Below are positions 28,932 through 37,017 of a stretch of 37,017 nucleotides of DNA, one piece after another; the stretch's first letter is position 1, and every line of letters begins with the position of its first letter. The notes beneath the pieces are model-generated. The model saw nothing but the letters and a program-made list of their open reading frames with translations. It did not search any database and had not been told where the DNA came from. This DNA is from a virus. A program made the translations under genes and the position numbers. The DNA is taken from positions 1-37,017 of the IMG/VR virus record IMGVR_UViG_3300041402_000238; one strand, written 5' to 3'.

Positions 28932-29186
28932 TTATTCTGCTGTAGCTTTTTCTAAAAGCTCTAGCAATTCAGGCTTTTTCGCTTTATCTGAGTATTCAAC
29001 TTTCAACTCGTCAAGCTTGGCTTTGATTTCAGGAACTTTTATACTGCCACCTGTATCTGACTTGTCTTTTTCTGACTCATCGTTAGGGTTTTTATCAGTA
29101 TAAAATTTCGATGCAACCAGTTCTTTAACGTCGACCGCTTCGCACTTTAAAGGCTTACCGGATTTGATCTCATAAACTGTCGGCAT
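28932..29186 (-). CDS. Small head protein with HeH/LEM-like motif
   Basis: 84 aa. It starts MPTVYEIKSGKPLKCEAVD; the C-terminal 30 residues (EIKAKLDELKVEYSDKAKKP, ELLELLEKATAE) form a HeH/LEM/SAP-type two-helix motif common in small proteins of phage head modules. It lies directly downstream of the decoration-like gene and before the terminator. Confidence 0.68.
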   Translation of the reverse strand: MPTVYEIKSGKPLKCEAVDVKELVASKFYTDKNPNDESEKDKSDTGGSIKVPEIKAKLDELKVEYSDKAKKPELLELLEKATAE

Positions 29187-29189
29187 TTC

Positions 29190-29585
29190 TTACTCCTTAG
29201 TTAAGAAACAATCATAGTCGATGCTAGGAGCGGCGCCAGTGATGGTAACAACAGATTGGATAAATGCTGAATCAGCATCTAAACTTTCTGCTAGTTTACC
29301 ATTTAGCGGAATATCCAAGCGACCAGATGTTACGCCATTATCACCAATATCAGGCATGGTTGCGATAGCAGTATAAGTGCCACCGACCAGGTCAGAAATC
29401 TTAATAGCGAAAATATAAGTTTCGTTTGTATACACCTTGCCGCTGTATTGAATTACAGCTTTATAGGCGCCAATTTTACGAACATCAAAAGCAATGCCGG
29501 TTTCCGAAGTTGTTGATGTAACAGGCGTTCCCGAAGCGCGAAGCACCAGTGCTGCGTCATAAATTTGAGATACACGATTTCCCAC
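29190..29585 (-). CDS. Putative capsid decoration protein
   Basis: 131 aa, beta-rich: IAFDVRKIGAYKAVIQYSGK, ETYIFAIKISDLVGGTYTAI, SGRLDIPLNGKLAESLDADS. It starts 11 bp after the capsid gene. Position and fold type suggest a capsid-surface or accessory head protein. No family identified by motif. Confidence 0.6.
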   Translation of the reverse strand: MGNRVSQIYDAALVLRASGTPVTSTTSETGIAFDVRKIGAYKAVIQYSGKVYTNETYIFAIKISDLVGGTYTAIATMPDIGDNGVTSGRLDIPLNGKLAESLDADSAFIQSVVTITGAAPSIDYDCFLTKE

Positions 29586-29596
29586 GATAATTCTCC

Positions 29597-30526
29597 TTAA
29601 ACAGTTACGGTAGCGTTTTTAATGCCATGCAGACGAGCCGCACCACGACCATGAAAAACAGCGAATGAGCTATACCATTCAACCAGAGTACGGTACAAAG
29701 TGCCGCTATCGGTTAAACCCAGATCTTCAACATCAATATCACCGTTTTGAATACCCATTACGCCCTCTTCACTAAAGCTCACGCAGTAGATAGAAGTTGA
29801 AGCCGCCGCGCCACCGCCAGGGTTAGCCTCAGTAAACGGTAGGATTTCATTAGACTCATTATCCAAATCTAATTCAATAATAGGCAGGCCGTTATAATGC
29901 GTGACCTGTTTGCCGAAATCATCGGTAGTATGAGTAATGAAACCACTAACAGAACTATTACGAGCCGCTGCAGTCAGTAATCGACGCATTGTCTTGTTCA
30001 TAATTAAGTTAGTAGGGTTGATTGTTTGGTCAATCAATTGATCAAGCTTAGCCAAACTTAACGCATCGCCACCAGAAGTATTACCGGCTGCAATCAATTG
30101 GCCATTAACCAGGCGAACTTGCAGGCCGTCAAATTCTTTAGGGGCTGAATTTGAGTCACCCTTAATGAATTTTTTAGTCCAGTTCAATGATAAGGCTTTA
30201 ACCTTCATTGCTTCATGACGAGCGCGGGCGCTTTCACCTTGGGTTTTAATAAGGAAGCGATCAACGTCCAAAGTACCACCGGCAATTGTTAAGCCCTCGG
30301 TTTGAGGATTGATAACACCAGTAGAAGCAGTGTAGCTTTCATTAATACCACGAAAGCCAACACCAGGAAGTTTGTCTTCTGTATTGTATTTCAGCGCATT
30401 GCCTTTGATATTATCAAACGGTAAATTTGCAAGCACACCAGAAGAGCCCGCGTAAATTTCAATTACGCCTACTTTCAAGTCGTCACCGGCAGAAAGTTTT
30501 GCGTATTCTAAAAGAGTCATAGCCAT
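29597..30526 (-). CDS. Major capsid protein
   Basis: 309 aa. It starts MAMTLLEYAKLSAGDDLKVG, and LANLPFDNIKGNALKYNTED, LPGVGFRGINESYTASTGVI are typical of a family of phage coat proteins of the HK97 fold (N-arm and E-loop region, then P-domain with NPTNLIMNKTMRRLLTAAAR). The C-terminus GRGAARLHGIKNATVTV is also standard. GGAG lies 11 bp before ATG 30526. It follows the scaffold gene. Confidence 0.88.
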   Translation of the reverse strand: MAMTLLEYAKLSAGDDLKVGVIEIYAGSSGVLANLPFDNIKGNALKYNTEDKLPGVGFRGINESYTASTGVINPQTEGLTIAGGTLDVDRFLIKTQGESARARHEAMKVKALSLNWTKKFIKGDSNSAPKEFDGLQVRLVNGQLIAAGNTSGGDALSLAKLDQLIDQTINPTNLIMNKTMRRLLTAAARNSSVSGFITHTTDDFGKQVTHYNGLPIIELDLDNESNEILPFTEANPGGGAAASTSIYCVSFSEEGVMGIQNGDIDVEDLGLTDSGTLYRTLVEWYSSFAVFHGRGAARLHGIKNATVTV

Positions 30527-30635
30527 GGCTAAAAAGTCTCCAAATAATTAAAGAAAATAAGATGGGATAATTCCCGTTTACCCTCTAGCCTTACCAGAGA
30601 CTTTTACCGGCCTTGCCGACCTAAATTAATAGGAT
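30527..30635 (-). promoter_or_regulatory. Leader of the capsid gene with short hairpins
   Basis: 109 bp between scaffold and capsid genes. On the minus strand CTCT/AGAG flank a 9-nt loop and GGGA-atta-TCCC follows, ahead of a pyrimidine-rich TCTTATTTTCTTT. A weak attenuator or RNA-stability element is possible. No promoter is evident. Confidence 0.3.
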
Positions 30636-31316
30636 TTAGCTTTTATTTCTGGCTCTCGCTAATCGAGTAGAACCAAAAACTTTTCCATCAGTTTCAGTTA
30701 CAACGGTTTTAGAGCCTTTAGCTCCGCTACCACTTAAACCACTGGCATCAAAAGCACCGGCATAAACCTCATCTGCCTTCATGCCTTCAATCAAGTCAGA
30801 GATTGTTAATGGCTTATTGTCTTTGGTGAAGCCCTGTAAGCCGTCCTCACCTAAGACCTGAACAATTAGCTCTCCGTCTTTATCTATGGCCTTTATACGA
30901 TTTTTAATGACAGGTGTCAATAATTTAGCATTTCCACCATGCTCAGTGATTGCTTTTAATGATTCGCCCTCGATCAAAATATCTTCAAGCTGCTTTTTCA
31001 ATGCGTCATTAGCACCTGAAAGACCTGTTTCTTTTTCGGTGAAATTATCAGTCAACTTTTTAACCAAAGCATCATAATCACCGCGGCTCAGCATGTCGGC
31101 ATTATTGATCTTATCAAGCTTTAATTTCATTTCTCGGTATTCATCAGCATCAATACCATCAAAACCAGAAAGCCTTGTTTTATAATCACTTACTTTACCA
31201 AGCAATTCGTCACGCTTAGAAACTAACCCGCCTTCTTCTGTTTTTTGTTGATCAAGTATCTTTCCGGCTAATGATTCGTCATCTACGCCAATTGATTTTA
31301 AAAAATCTATATCCAT
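30636..31316 (-). CDS. Capsid scaffold protein
   Basis: 226 aa. N-terminal helices with a coiled coil (KRDELLGKVSDYKTRLSGFD, YREMKLKLDKINNADMLS, LSGANDALKKQLEDILI) and a basic C-terminal tail (KVFGSTRLARARNKS) after a glycine/serine linker, the usual build of scaffolds whose basic tail contacts the capsid protein. It stands directly upstream of the capsid gene. ATG 31316 with AAGGTG. Confidence 0.8.
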   Translation of the reverse strand: MDIDFLKSIGVDDESLAGKILDQQKTEEGGLVSKRDELLGKVSDYKTRLSGFDGIDADEYREMKLKLDKINNADMLSRGDYDALVKKLTDNFTEKETGLSGANDALKKQLEDILIEGESLKAITEHGGNAKLLTPVIKNRIKAIDKDGELIVQVLGEDGLQGFTKDNKPLTISDLIEGMKADEVYAGAFDASGLSGSGAKGSKTVVTETDGKVFGSTRLARARNKS

Positions 31317-31353
31317 TTTATCACCTTATGATTTTACGGCCTGGCCGCGTTAG

Positions 31354-31488
31354 TTACATATCTGGCCAGTAAGAATTGCTTTTTGATTGATTCTTATTAG
31401 CCGCCAATATCTGTAAATTAAATCTGTTATGTAGACCACATACTTTATCGCTGACCTTGATCTTATTGCATTTTTTACATATTTTCAT
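31354..31488 (-). CDS. Zinc-knuckle microprotein
   Basis: 44 aa, ATG 31488. CKKCNKIKVSDKVCGLHNRF has C-x2-C then C-x2-H spacing, a one-zinc knuckle. Its ribosome site is weak. It fills an otherwise empty 200-bp gap between scaffold and the large beta-rich gene. Unknown role. Confidence 0.42.
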   Translation of the reverse strand: MKICKKCNKIKVSDKVCGLHNRFNLQILAANKNQSKSNSYWPDM

Positions 31489-31514
31489 AATTTTCGTTTA
31501 AAATCAATAGCTTA

Positions 31515-32693
31515 CTAGATCTCTTCCCCCCATTCCAAAACCACTTCAGCGGCTGCATTTGCACCATTACCAGCAACTACAAGATTATCACCATGTATTA
31601 AATAAAAATCTATATAATTAGGGTTTGGGTTATCAATCCTATCACTCCCTAGCGCCGGCATTTTTACGGTTGTAAATCTCTGCATTTTAGTCACATCAAT
31701 AGATGTGATCGCCTTATTTTCTTCTACAAAACTTCCGCTATTAGTGGGCTCCCACGTACCCCCAACAATAGACGTAGGATCTCTAGTTAAATAAAAATCA
31801 ATACTTGATTTTTTGTCTGCCTCAACATAAAGACGAGCGAGCATAATATCTCTAGTATTTATTTCCCCATTTATCAAATCTGGTTGTCTTATAGCAATAA
31901 TGGCGGTGTTTGTTGAGATAGTTACTGGCCCGCCAATAGCGGAATAATATTGTTGTCTATCTATGCCGCCGCCTGAGCTGGTTATATCCGCGCATCCTGA
32001 CCACAATCCATCTACTGCACCCAATGATGTAATCCGATAAGCAATAGGTAAAGCGGGATTTTGCATTGATACGCCATTTAGTGTACCTAACACCCTAATT
32101 GTATGGACTTTTTGCGATGAATGAGTTTTAGGATTTTCAATATAAAAGAAATAATCACCAACTCCGCGCCATTGGAATTGTATATCATAATTATGACCTT
32201 TTGAAATATCAAAATCATCAGGGAATGTGTCTGGTAATGTTATTGGTTCTTCGTGCGTTAATATTCCACCGCTCATAATGCAGGCGTATAAATCACCATC
32301 TACATTGCATCTAAAAAACACGCCATTTGTTGAAGTAAATAAACCAAAGTCCTGCACTGCGTTGCTAACCGGCACAGGTATTCCAATAGACGCCGAATAA
32401 TTATGCGATCGATTAGGCTGGTATCTTGGATGCCTGCGAGACTCTAATAAAACGACCTCGCCATTTGTTCCGCTTGTGATTAGATTTAATGCGCCATTAA
32501 CTGAGGTTATAAATTCTGATGCGCTTAAATCAATCTCAATCCCATCAATCTCACCTCTAAATAATCTCTGGGGAACATCAAAAGTAAACAAGGAATGGAA
32601 AAGAGAAAAGCGACGAGATACAACTTGATGACCCCATGCGTCAAGCGTTAAATCACCTTTTCCTAGATAAACTTGGTTTTGTTCTGTACCCAT
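31515..32693 (-). CDS. Large beta-rich virion protein in the head module, unknown
   Basis: 392 aa, ATG 32693 overlapping the upstream stop. Beta-rich throughout. An N-terminal lectin/concanavalin-like half has YLGKGDLTLDAWGHQVVSRR, SHNYSASIGIPVPVSNAVQD and FRCNVDGDLYACIMSGG. A C-terminal half has RLYVEADKKSSIDFYLTRD and FTTVKMPALGSDRIDNPN. No enzyme motif. Between MuF-like and scaffold genes it might be a head fibre/decoration protein binding host surface or environment. Homology was not recognised. Confidence 0.5.
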   Translation of the reverse strand: MGTEQNQVYLGKGDLTLDAWGHQVVSRRFSLFHSLFTFDVPQRLFRGEIDGIEIDLSASEFITSVNGALNLITSGTNGEVVLLESRRHPRYQPNRSHNYSASIGIPVPVSNAVQDFGLFTSTNGVFFRCNVDGDLYACIMSGGILTHEEPITLPDTFPDDFDISKGHNYDIQFQWRGVGDYFFYIENPKTHSSQKVHTIRVLGTLNGVSMQNPALPIAYRITSLGAVDGLWSGCADITSSGGGIDRQQYYSAIGGPVTISTNTAIIAIRQPDLINGEINTRDIMLARLYVEADKKSSIDFYLTRDPTSIVGGTWEPTNSGSFVEENKAITSIDVTKMQRFTTVKMPALGSDRIDNPNPNYIDFYLIHGDNLVVAGNGANAAAEVVLEWGEEI

Positions 32694-32902
32694 TAGATAA
32701 CCGTCATTTCCCCGTTAATAGCACACATTAAGCATGCTTTTGCTTTTATTCCTGCGCTTATTCCGTTTTTAATTCGGTGGATAGTATGCCTTATTTCTAT
32801 AAAAGCGACACCGCCACATTTTGGACAAGCGATAATATCAAGCGGCTTATCACCCCCTTTTATTATTTTAAATCCCTGCTTTGCTGAACGCTGCGCTTTC
32901 AC
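32693..32902 (-). CDS. Zinc-ribbon small protein
   Basis: 69 aa, overlapping the MuF-like gene end by 35 bp. CPKCGGVAFIEIRHTIHRIK followed by CLMC gives a C-x2-C...C-x2-C zinc ribbon. Small ribbons like this are common next to phage head genes. Its use is unknown. Confidence 0.6.
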   Translation of the reverse strand: MKAQRSAKQGFKIIKGGDKPLDIIACPKCGGVAFIEIRHTIHRIKNGISAGIKAKACLMCAINGEMTVI

Positions 32903-33959
32903 GTTTTCCTAATTCTTTTAGTGTATAACTTGAGCCGGTCCTATCAACAAATTTATCAAGCGTTAAATCGCCGTCTAAATATAAAGCAGCTCTATTTTTA
33001 CCCAGAACATCCTCGACAAAACTTCTATTCTGAGTTTTAAGCCAATCATTATAGCTTGCTGCGGTTGTTTGCCCGATTATATCACGCCTTTGTTTTTTTG
33101 GAATATCCGCAACTCTGCGGGTATCTGCAACAAAAGGACGCTTGTTTAATGGGTCAAATTCGTCCAAATCATCAAAGCCCAGTTCTTTCCATGATTTTGT
33201 AACCGGTACTCGCCTCGATCTGCAACCAAAATGTGCCGGGGGATACGGGCCTTTACCTATTTTATAAGTTTTTCCGTCTCTCGCTTGGCATACAGGCGTT
33301 GTTCTGCCATCAAGAGTGGCCACCCATACCTCACCCTTGAATAAATCAATATTAGCCTGGGTCGTTTTATTGGTGGCTACTTGAGCCATGTGATTAACTG
33401 CGGTCCGGACCAGTGCCTCGGTCTGTCTTTTATGCAGGCCCCCAACATCACGCAAACGACCTGTTATTTGACCAAGCGTTTCACCTTCGACAAATCCAAG
33501 TCGTATTGCCGCCTGATATTGCCGCTGTATGGCGTAGCTTTGATCTTTGTACCAATCCCTTAGAATCTTGCCTTGAAACGGCCTAGACATTGATGCAGCG
33601 TGAATTTGAGCGGGCGTGACAGTGGTTGTTTTTAATTCAATCGGGTAGGCTTGCTGAATTGATGTAACTTGAAACTGAGACTCATAAGCAGCTAAATCCT
33701 TTAATTCTCCGGTCATTGATGACTGTAGAGCATTGAATAATTCCGTACTAATGCCAGAAATAGACTTTAGTATTGCATCAAGCCGGGCTTTAGTGAATGA
33801 ATTATCAGCAGGCGCTCTGATTGATGACTGGTAAATTAAATCATTAACCGCCCTGTCAATTAAATTGCTGTGCTGAGTATAAACAGTTCGGGCGTATCGT
33901 AATAAATAAACCGTATTACGCATTGCAGCATCATTTAAGTTATCTTGAACTGTTGCCAT
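32868..33959 (-). CDS. MuF-like minor head protein
   Basis: 363 aa from ATG 33959, which overlaps the upstream stop (TAATG); TTG 33968 is less likely. The C-terminal MuF domain is clear: VWVATLDGRTTPVCQARDGK (211-230) and YPPAHFGCRSRRVPV with Cys224, His243 and Cys246. The first 200 residues are helical and probably bind portal or are packaged in the capsid. Such proteins assist portal incorporation or are ejected with DNA. No toxin domain is fused. Confidence 0.85.
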   Translation of the reverse strand: MATVQDNLNDAAMRNTVYLLRYARTVYTQHSNLIDRAVNDLIYQSSIRAPADNSFTKARLDAILKSISGISTELFNALQSSMTGELKDLAAYESQFQVTSIQQAYPIELKTTTVTPAQIHAASMSRPFQGKILRDWYKDQSYAIQRQYQAAIRLGFVEGETLGQITGRLRDVGGLHKRQTEALVRTAVNHMAQVATNKTTQANIDLFKGEVWVATLDGRTTPVCQARDGKTYKIGKGPYPPAHFGCRSRRVPVTKSWKELGFDDLDEFDPLNKRPFVADTRRVADIPKKQRRDIIGQTTAASYNDWLKTQNRSFVEDVLGKNRAALYLDGDLTLDKFVDRTGSSYTLKELGKRESAAFSKAGI

Positions 33960-34129
33960 TAATAACAAAAACCAAATAATGATCTTTGATTACCTACTCG
34001 ACAATATATCCGAATCCATAAAACCGTTAATACAGAAATTTCATCTACTCTTTGATATTTAGCGACAGGAAAAAATAGAATTGAATATCTGCTTATTTCT
34101 GCGTCAATATAGATTTTATCTATAGCCAT
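33959..34129 (-). CDS. Small head-module protein
   Basis: 56 aa, ATG 34129 behind a strong AGGAGT. Sequence MAIDKIYIDAEISRYSILFF, then PVAKYQRVDEISVLTVLWIR, ending FGFCY. Beta-rich and hydrophobic. Its stop overlaps the MuF ATG, so it is coupled with head assembly genes. Missed by length filters. No family. Confidence 0.6.
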   Translation of the reverse strand: MAIDKIYIDAEISRYSILFFPVAKYQRVDEISVLTVLWIRIYCRVGNQRSLFGFCY

Positions 34130-34150
34130 TATTTACTCCTATCGTCAATA

Positions 34151-35506
34151 TCAGAATGCTGGCGGCTCATCTGCTAATCGTTCAGATTCAACCTCATTGT
34201 CAAGATTGCTACCCCATTCCTTATTTAAAACCTCAAACATTCCCTTTCTGGAAATATCGCCAAGCGCTCTTATTTTAATCAGATCTGTAGTATTTACAGG
34301 ATTGCTAATTAAGCCAAGCTCAGTATTAATTAAAACATCACCATTAAACTCTACCCCCATCATTTTACCGGCCATATTTAGAGCATTGACAAGCGAATCT
34401 TTCAGATTTAACGCAAAAGCTGACAACTCGGAAATATCACCAGATTCATTTATGGCCTTTTCGGTAGCAGTAATTGAGCCTGATTTTTTAGGGCTTGTGA
34501 ATTCAGCACCTAAAGCAACCATTCTATCCTCGAGGTAAATCAAATCCTCATGTCCTGCGCCAATGGCCGCACCTGAATGCTCAACATATTCGAGCTTTGC
34601 ATTAGGGTCAGCAGATTTAGCCATGGTATTAGGGCTTATAACCAAATCAACAACTTCCCCTGCTGCGTCATATTGCGGTTTATATCCAGACCAATGCAGA
34701 ATAGGCACTCGGGCTACATGCAAAATATTTGATTGATCGCTCGACTTCTGCCAATGCTCAACATTCAGCCAGGCCAGATCAAGTAAAGGGGGGGTGGATT
34801 CTAAATAGCCCTGCCTATCTGCGAATACTGGAACAATAGGCACAAAATCAATAGATGTTCTGATTGTTTTATGTAACACCCATTCTTTTTTGCTGTCTTT
34901 CCGATAAAGCCTAACTAGATTCGGTTCTATAACTCTTATTTGCTCAACAGCATTTACTGTAAATTCACCAGTTGAAACGCTTACAACTTCTACCATTCTA
35001 AATTGAGTGATAATAATTTCACCGGCTACAACTTCTGTTTTCCAACCTAAAACATTGCGTCTATCAACTTCAATAAAATAAGGCCGAATACCTGCCGCTG
35101 TCTCATCTGCTTTTGTTTTAACTCCATCTGCAACAGGTGAATCAACCATAATAAACCGCAGGCCATCACGCATAGTGAAACGAGATAAGTCATAAACAAA
35201 GCGGTGAAAATCCCGACTCTCATAATCAACATTAGCAAGAAACTCGGAAAAAGCCGGTGCATTTTCTACCATTAATTCCGTTTCAAATATCCGACCGACA
35301 AAAGTGTTTATTGTTTTCTTGAAAATATTAGTGAGAGTTGTCCGATTCTTTCTGTTGTTATAATCTTCTTTTTCTTCTCCGGCTTCCTGAGGTAAAAATT
35401 CTTTTCCGGCTGCACGCATTGTCCGGGTACCGCCCCATAAAGCAGAAACCAGCTGTAAATCTGCCTCAACATCTGTAACCGCTTTCATTTTGTCATTAAC
35501 CGGCAT
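34151..35506 (-). CDS. Portal protein (DUF4055 type)
   Basis: 451 aa, 1 bp downstream of the terminase. The pattern LQLVSALWGGTRTMRAAGKE, FLPQEAGEEKEDYNNRK, TFVGRIFETELMV and LAWLNVEHWQKSSDQSNILH matches the DUF4055 group of phage portals. The stem and clip regions lie in the middle and a helical end carries AFALNLKDSLVNALNMAGKM. The portal is the DNA entry/exit channel at one capsid vertex. Confidence 0.85.
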   Translation of the reverse strand: MPVNDKMKAVTDVEADLQLVSALWGGTRTMRAAGKEFLPQEAGEEKEDYNNRKNRTTLTNIFKKTINTFVGRIFETELMVENAPAFSEFLANVDYESRDFHRFVYDLSRFTMRDGLRFIMVDSPVADGVKTKADETAAGIRPYFIEVDRRNVLGWKTEVVAGEIIITQFRMVEVVSVSTGEFTVNAVEQIRVIEPNLVRLYRKDSKKEWVLHKTIRTSIDFVPIVPVFADRQGYLESTPPLLDLAWLNVEHWQKSSDQSNILHVARVPILHWSGYKPQYDAAGEVVDLVISPNTMAKSADPNAKLEYVEHSGAAIGAGHEDLIYLEDRMVALGAEFTSPKKSGSITATEKAINESGDISELSAFALNLKDSLVNALNMAGKMMGVEFNGDVLINTELGLISNPVNTTDLIKIRALGDISRKGMFEVLNKEWGSNLDNEVESERLADEPPAF

Positions 35507-35507
35507 T

Positions 35508-36806
35508 TTAATACCTCACTTTATCGGTACTGTTTGAATTATGTGCAATAGGATACCGTGAATACATAAAATAACCTAACGCATCATTAGGGTGGTCTTT
35601 ATCATGCGCCTTGTCCGGCTTCCCATCTTTACCCCACTCTTGTTTTTCTAAAGCGTCTACCGTCATAGGGCATTTTTCAGCATTAACCTTATAGCGCCTT
35701 ACTCTTTCCGCGTTGCAAACCATGGCATTAACAGAATTCACCCTGTTTTTAATTCGAGGGTTTGCATTAGGGGCGATAACAATAAATTCTTTTTCTAACA
35801 GGCTTAAATCTGTAGTACCTGCATTCCTGGTGTCGTTATGATCACCACTTGCATCAGGATAAATCATAATAGTTCTATTATGATATTTTTTAACAATAGC
35901 GCTAATCATAGCGGGGGTATCCCGCAATCCCATAAATTCATCTACAGCATAAGGAAGATTGTCAATAATAACGTGCACCACTGCTGACATTTTACCTACG
36001 TTGAAATCCATTCCTATGTGCAGGGCCGCATCACCTAAAATCTCGTCAGCTTTCTTAACGGTCATATAAGTGCGGTTTAATTCCCTGTCAAAATCAGGAT
36101 ATACAACCCCTTCGACAGTCTCAAAACTTGCTTCGAATTCTTGCCTGAATTGCTGTGGTGACATCTGTCTTTTTGCAGAGGCAATTACATCAGGTGGTAA
36201 TATTTCAGAAGATAACCAGTGAAAATAGGCCCAGTCAGGATCATTGCCGGCCTTTGCATATTTCGCCATATCATAATAATGATTAAGGCCATCAGGAACA
36301 CCGAGCAGCCAGCACCACGCTCTATAATCAGGTCGAGTAGGATTAACCGTATTTAATGCTGGTAAAATATGTGACTGCCAGGCATTGGGTTTAATATCTG
36401 CAATCTCATCGATACCGCCACCCGTCCAGGGCACCCCCTCTATTCGCTCCGGCTTATCCAGCCCTATCAAATGAATCTCTGTTCCATTAGGCATGAATAT
36501 TTTTAATTCTGATTCAGAAGGTCTTTTTTTATGCTTGCATGAAAGCGTCAATGCTTTCATATCATCCCAATATATTTTTTTTACCTGGTCGCGAGTGGGA
36601 GCAGCTACAAAATATAACTCGTTTTCATTTTTCATGGCCTCTTTTGCCACGAATCGCTTAAACCTTTCTGTTTTCCCTGATCTTCGTCCAGCCGGAACAA
36701 CAGGGAATCGTACACCTATCTTTACAGCTTGAACTAATTTTAATTGAGTGGGGTGCGGTATCAATGGATACCACCTGTCTAGCTGCCTTTTAAATAATGG
36801 GTTCAT
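35508..36806 (-). CDS. terL: Terminase large subunit
   Basis: 432 aa. ATPase: Walker A GRRSGKT (40-46) and Walker B with IDEI (132-135, GGGIDEIADI). RNase H-like nuclease: HIGMDFNVGKMS with Asp267, Glu290 (AVDEF), YPDASGDHND with Asp318, and HPNDALGYF near the end. It cuts concatemers and pumps DNA into the prohead. ATG 36806 overlaps the terS stop. The tail of the protein (SRYPIAHNSNSTDKVRY) is short. Confidence 0.95.
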   Translation of the reverse strand: MNPLFKRQLDRWYPLIPHPTQLKLVQAVKIGVRFPVVPAGRRSGKTERFKRFVAKEAMKNENELYFVAAPTRDQVKKIYWDDMKALTLSCKHKKRPSESELKIFMPNGTEIHLIGLDKPERIEGVPWTGGGIDEIADIKPNAWQSHILPALNTVNPTRPDYRAWCWLLGVPDGLNHYYDMAKYAKAGNDPDWAYFHWLSSEILPPDVIASAKRQMSPQQFRQEFEASFETVEGVVYPDFDRELNRTYMTVKKADEILGDAALHIGMDFNVGKMSAVVHVIIDNLPYAVDEFMGLRDTPAMISAIVKKYHNRTIMIYPDASGDHNDTRNAGTTDLSLLEKEFIVIAPNANPRIKNRVNSVNAMVCNAERVRRYKVNAEKCPMTVDALEKQEWGKDGKPDKAHDKDHPNDALGYFMYSRYPIAHNSNSTDKVRY

Positions 36807-37017
36807 TAATTTGGCAGGGCATCAGCTAAAAGTTTAAGCGCTTCTGCAAGCTCTTTATCATTGTCATCATTATTACTTCCTGGTAATGGATGCCAATTAT
36901 CAGACATGCGATTATAAGCCCATGCGAGACAGGCTTTTGTATCCGGTGGATAATGTTTGGTTATTGGTGTGATTGTTACTACACCCTGAAAATTACTTAT
37001 ATGTACATCTGGATGAG
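36806..37017 (-). CDS. terS: Terminase small subunit, C-terminal part (start at 353 on the circle)
   Basis: Continuation of the gene starting at 353. The unique part 36806-36890 codes for HPLPGSNNDDNDKELAEALK and the end LLADALPN. Stop TAA shares its last A with the terL ATG. Positions 36891-37017 repeat 1-127. Confidence 0.88.
   Translation of the reverse strand, partial: HPDVHISNFQGVVTITPITKHYPPDTKACLAWAYNRMSDNWHPLPGSNNDDNDKELAEALKLLADALPN
36891..37017. repeat. Terminal direct repeat, right copy
   Basis: Exact copy of bases 1-127, inside the terS frame. It shows that the contig closes into a circle; see the left copy for interpretation. Confidence 0.95.

Overview
The window is one complete, circularly closed genome of a tailed (siphovirus-type) phage of a Gram-negative host. 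The first 127 bases recur exactly as the last 127 (36891-37017), so the unique circle is 36,890 bp and the small-terminase gene runs across the ends. A Gram-negative host follows from the Rz/Rz1-type spanin pair. An AT-rich gammaproteobacterium is a reasonable inference from the lambda-like gene set (ERF annealing protein, YqaJ exonuclease, Ref-like nuclease, lambda-type phosphatase), but the sequence does not name the host. I found no integrase, repressor, transposase, CRISPR array, tRNA or rRNA, and no replication initiator, helicase or polymerase.

Transcription is organised as two divergent units leaving a 270-bp control region (9948-10219). That region holds a very good leftward promoter, a plausible rightward promoter, a 15-bp palindrome and a direct repeat. 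The rightward unit (10220-17931) carries about ten small unknown genes, then the recombination block: ERF, YqaJ exonuclease, a coiled-coil partner, a serine/threonine phosphatase, a possible NinB-like protein, a Ref-like HNH protein and a VRR-NUC nuclease. The leftward unit runs from 9947 to 353, crosses the circle junction and continues from 36806 to 17935, where it meets the rightward unit with 3 bp between stop codons.

The leftward unit begins with an HTH protein and a chain of small overlapping genes (several membrane or zinc-ribbon microproteins too short for routine gene calling). It continues with a C5-cytosine-type methyltransferase, a beta-class methyltransferase with an altered DPQY motif, SSB, a lysozyme-like endolysin, a stretch of small gene cassettes, holin-like proteins and the overlapping Rz/Rz1 pair. 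Past the junction come terminase, portal, MuF-like protein, a large unidentified beta-rich protein, scaffold, capsid, decoration and connector proteins, tail tube, frameshifted tail chaperones, tape measure, tail tip/hub and fibre proteins.

The most unusual feature is at 2439-3324. Three small genes are separated by imperfect palindromes that look like integron attC recombination sites: TAACAA and GTTAT ends, and inner stems with one extrahelical A on the same arm. No integron integrase is present, so this looks like an attC cassette array carried inside a phage lysis/early operon. All cassette genes point opposite to the usual attC polarity. Other notable points are a canonical -1 frameshift site (A AAT TTT) in the tail chaperone gene, a lectin-like domain inserted between cysteine motifs of the tail hub protein, a probably frameshifted lipoprotein-like gene at 11395-11585, and a poorly coding, hairpin-rich stretch at 6692-7164 with a promoter pointing against the operon.
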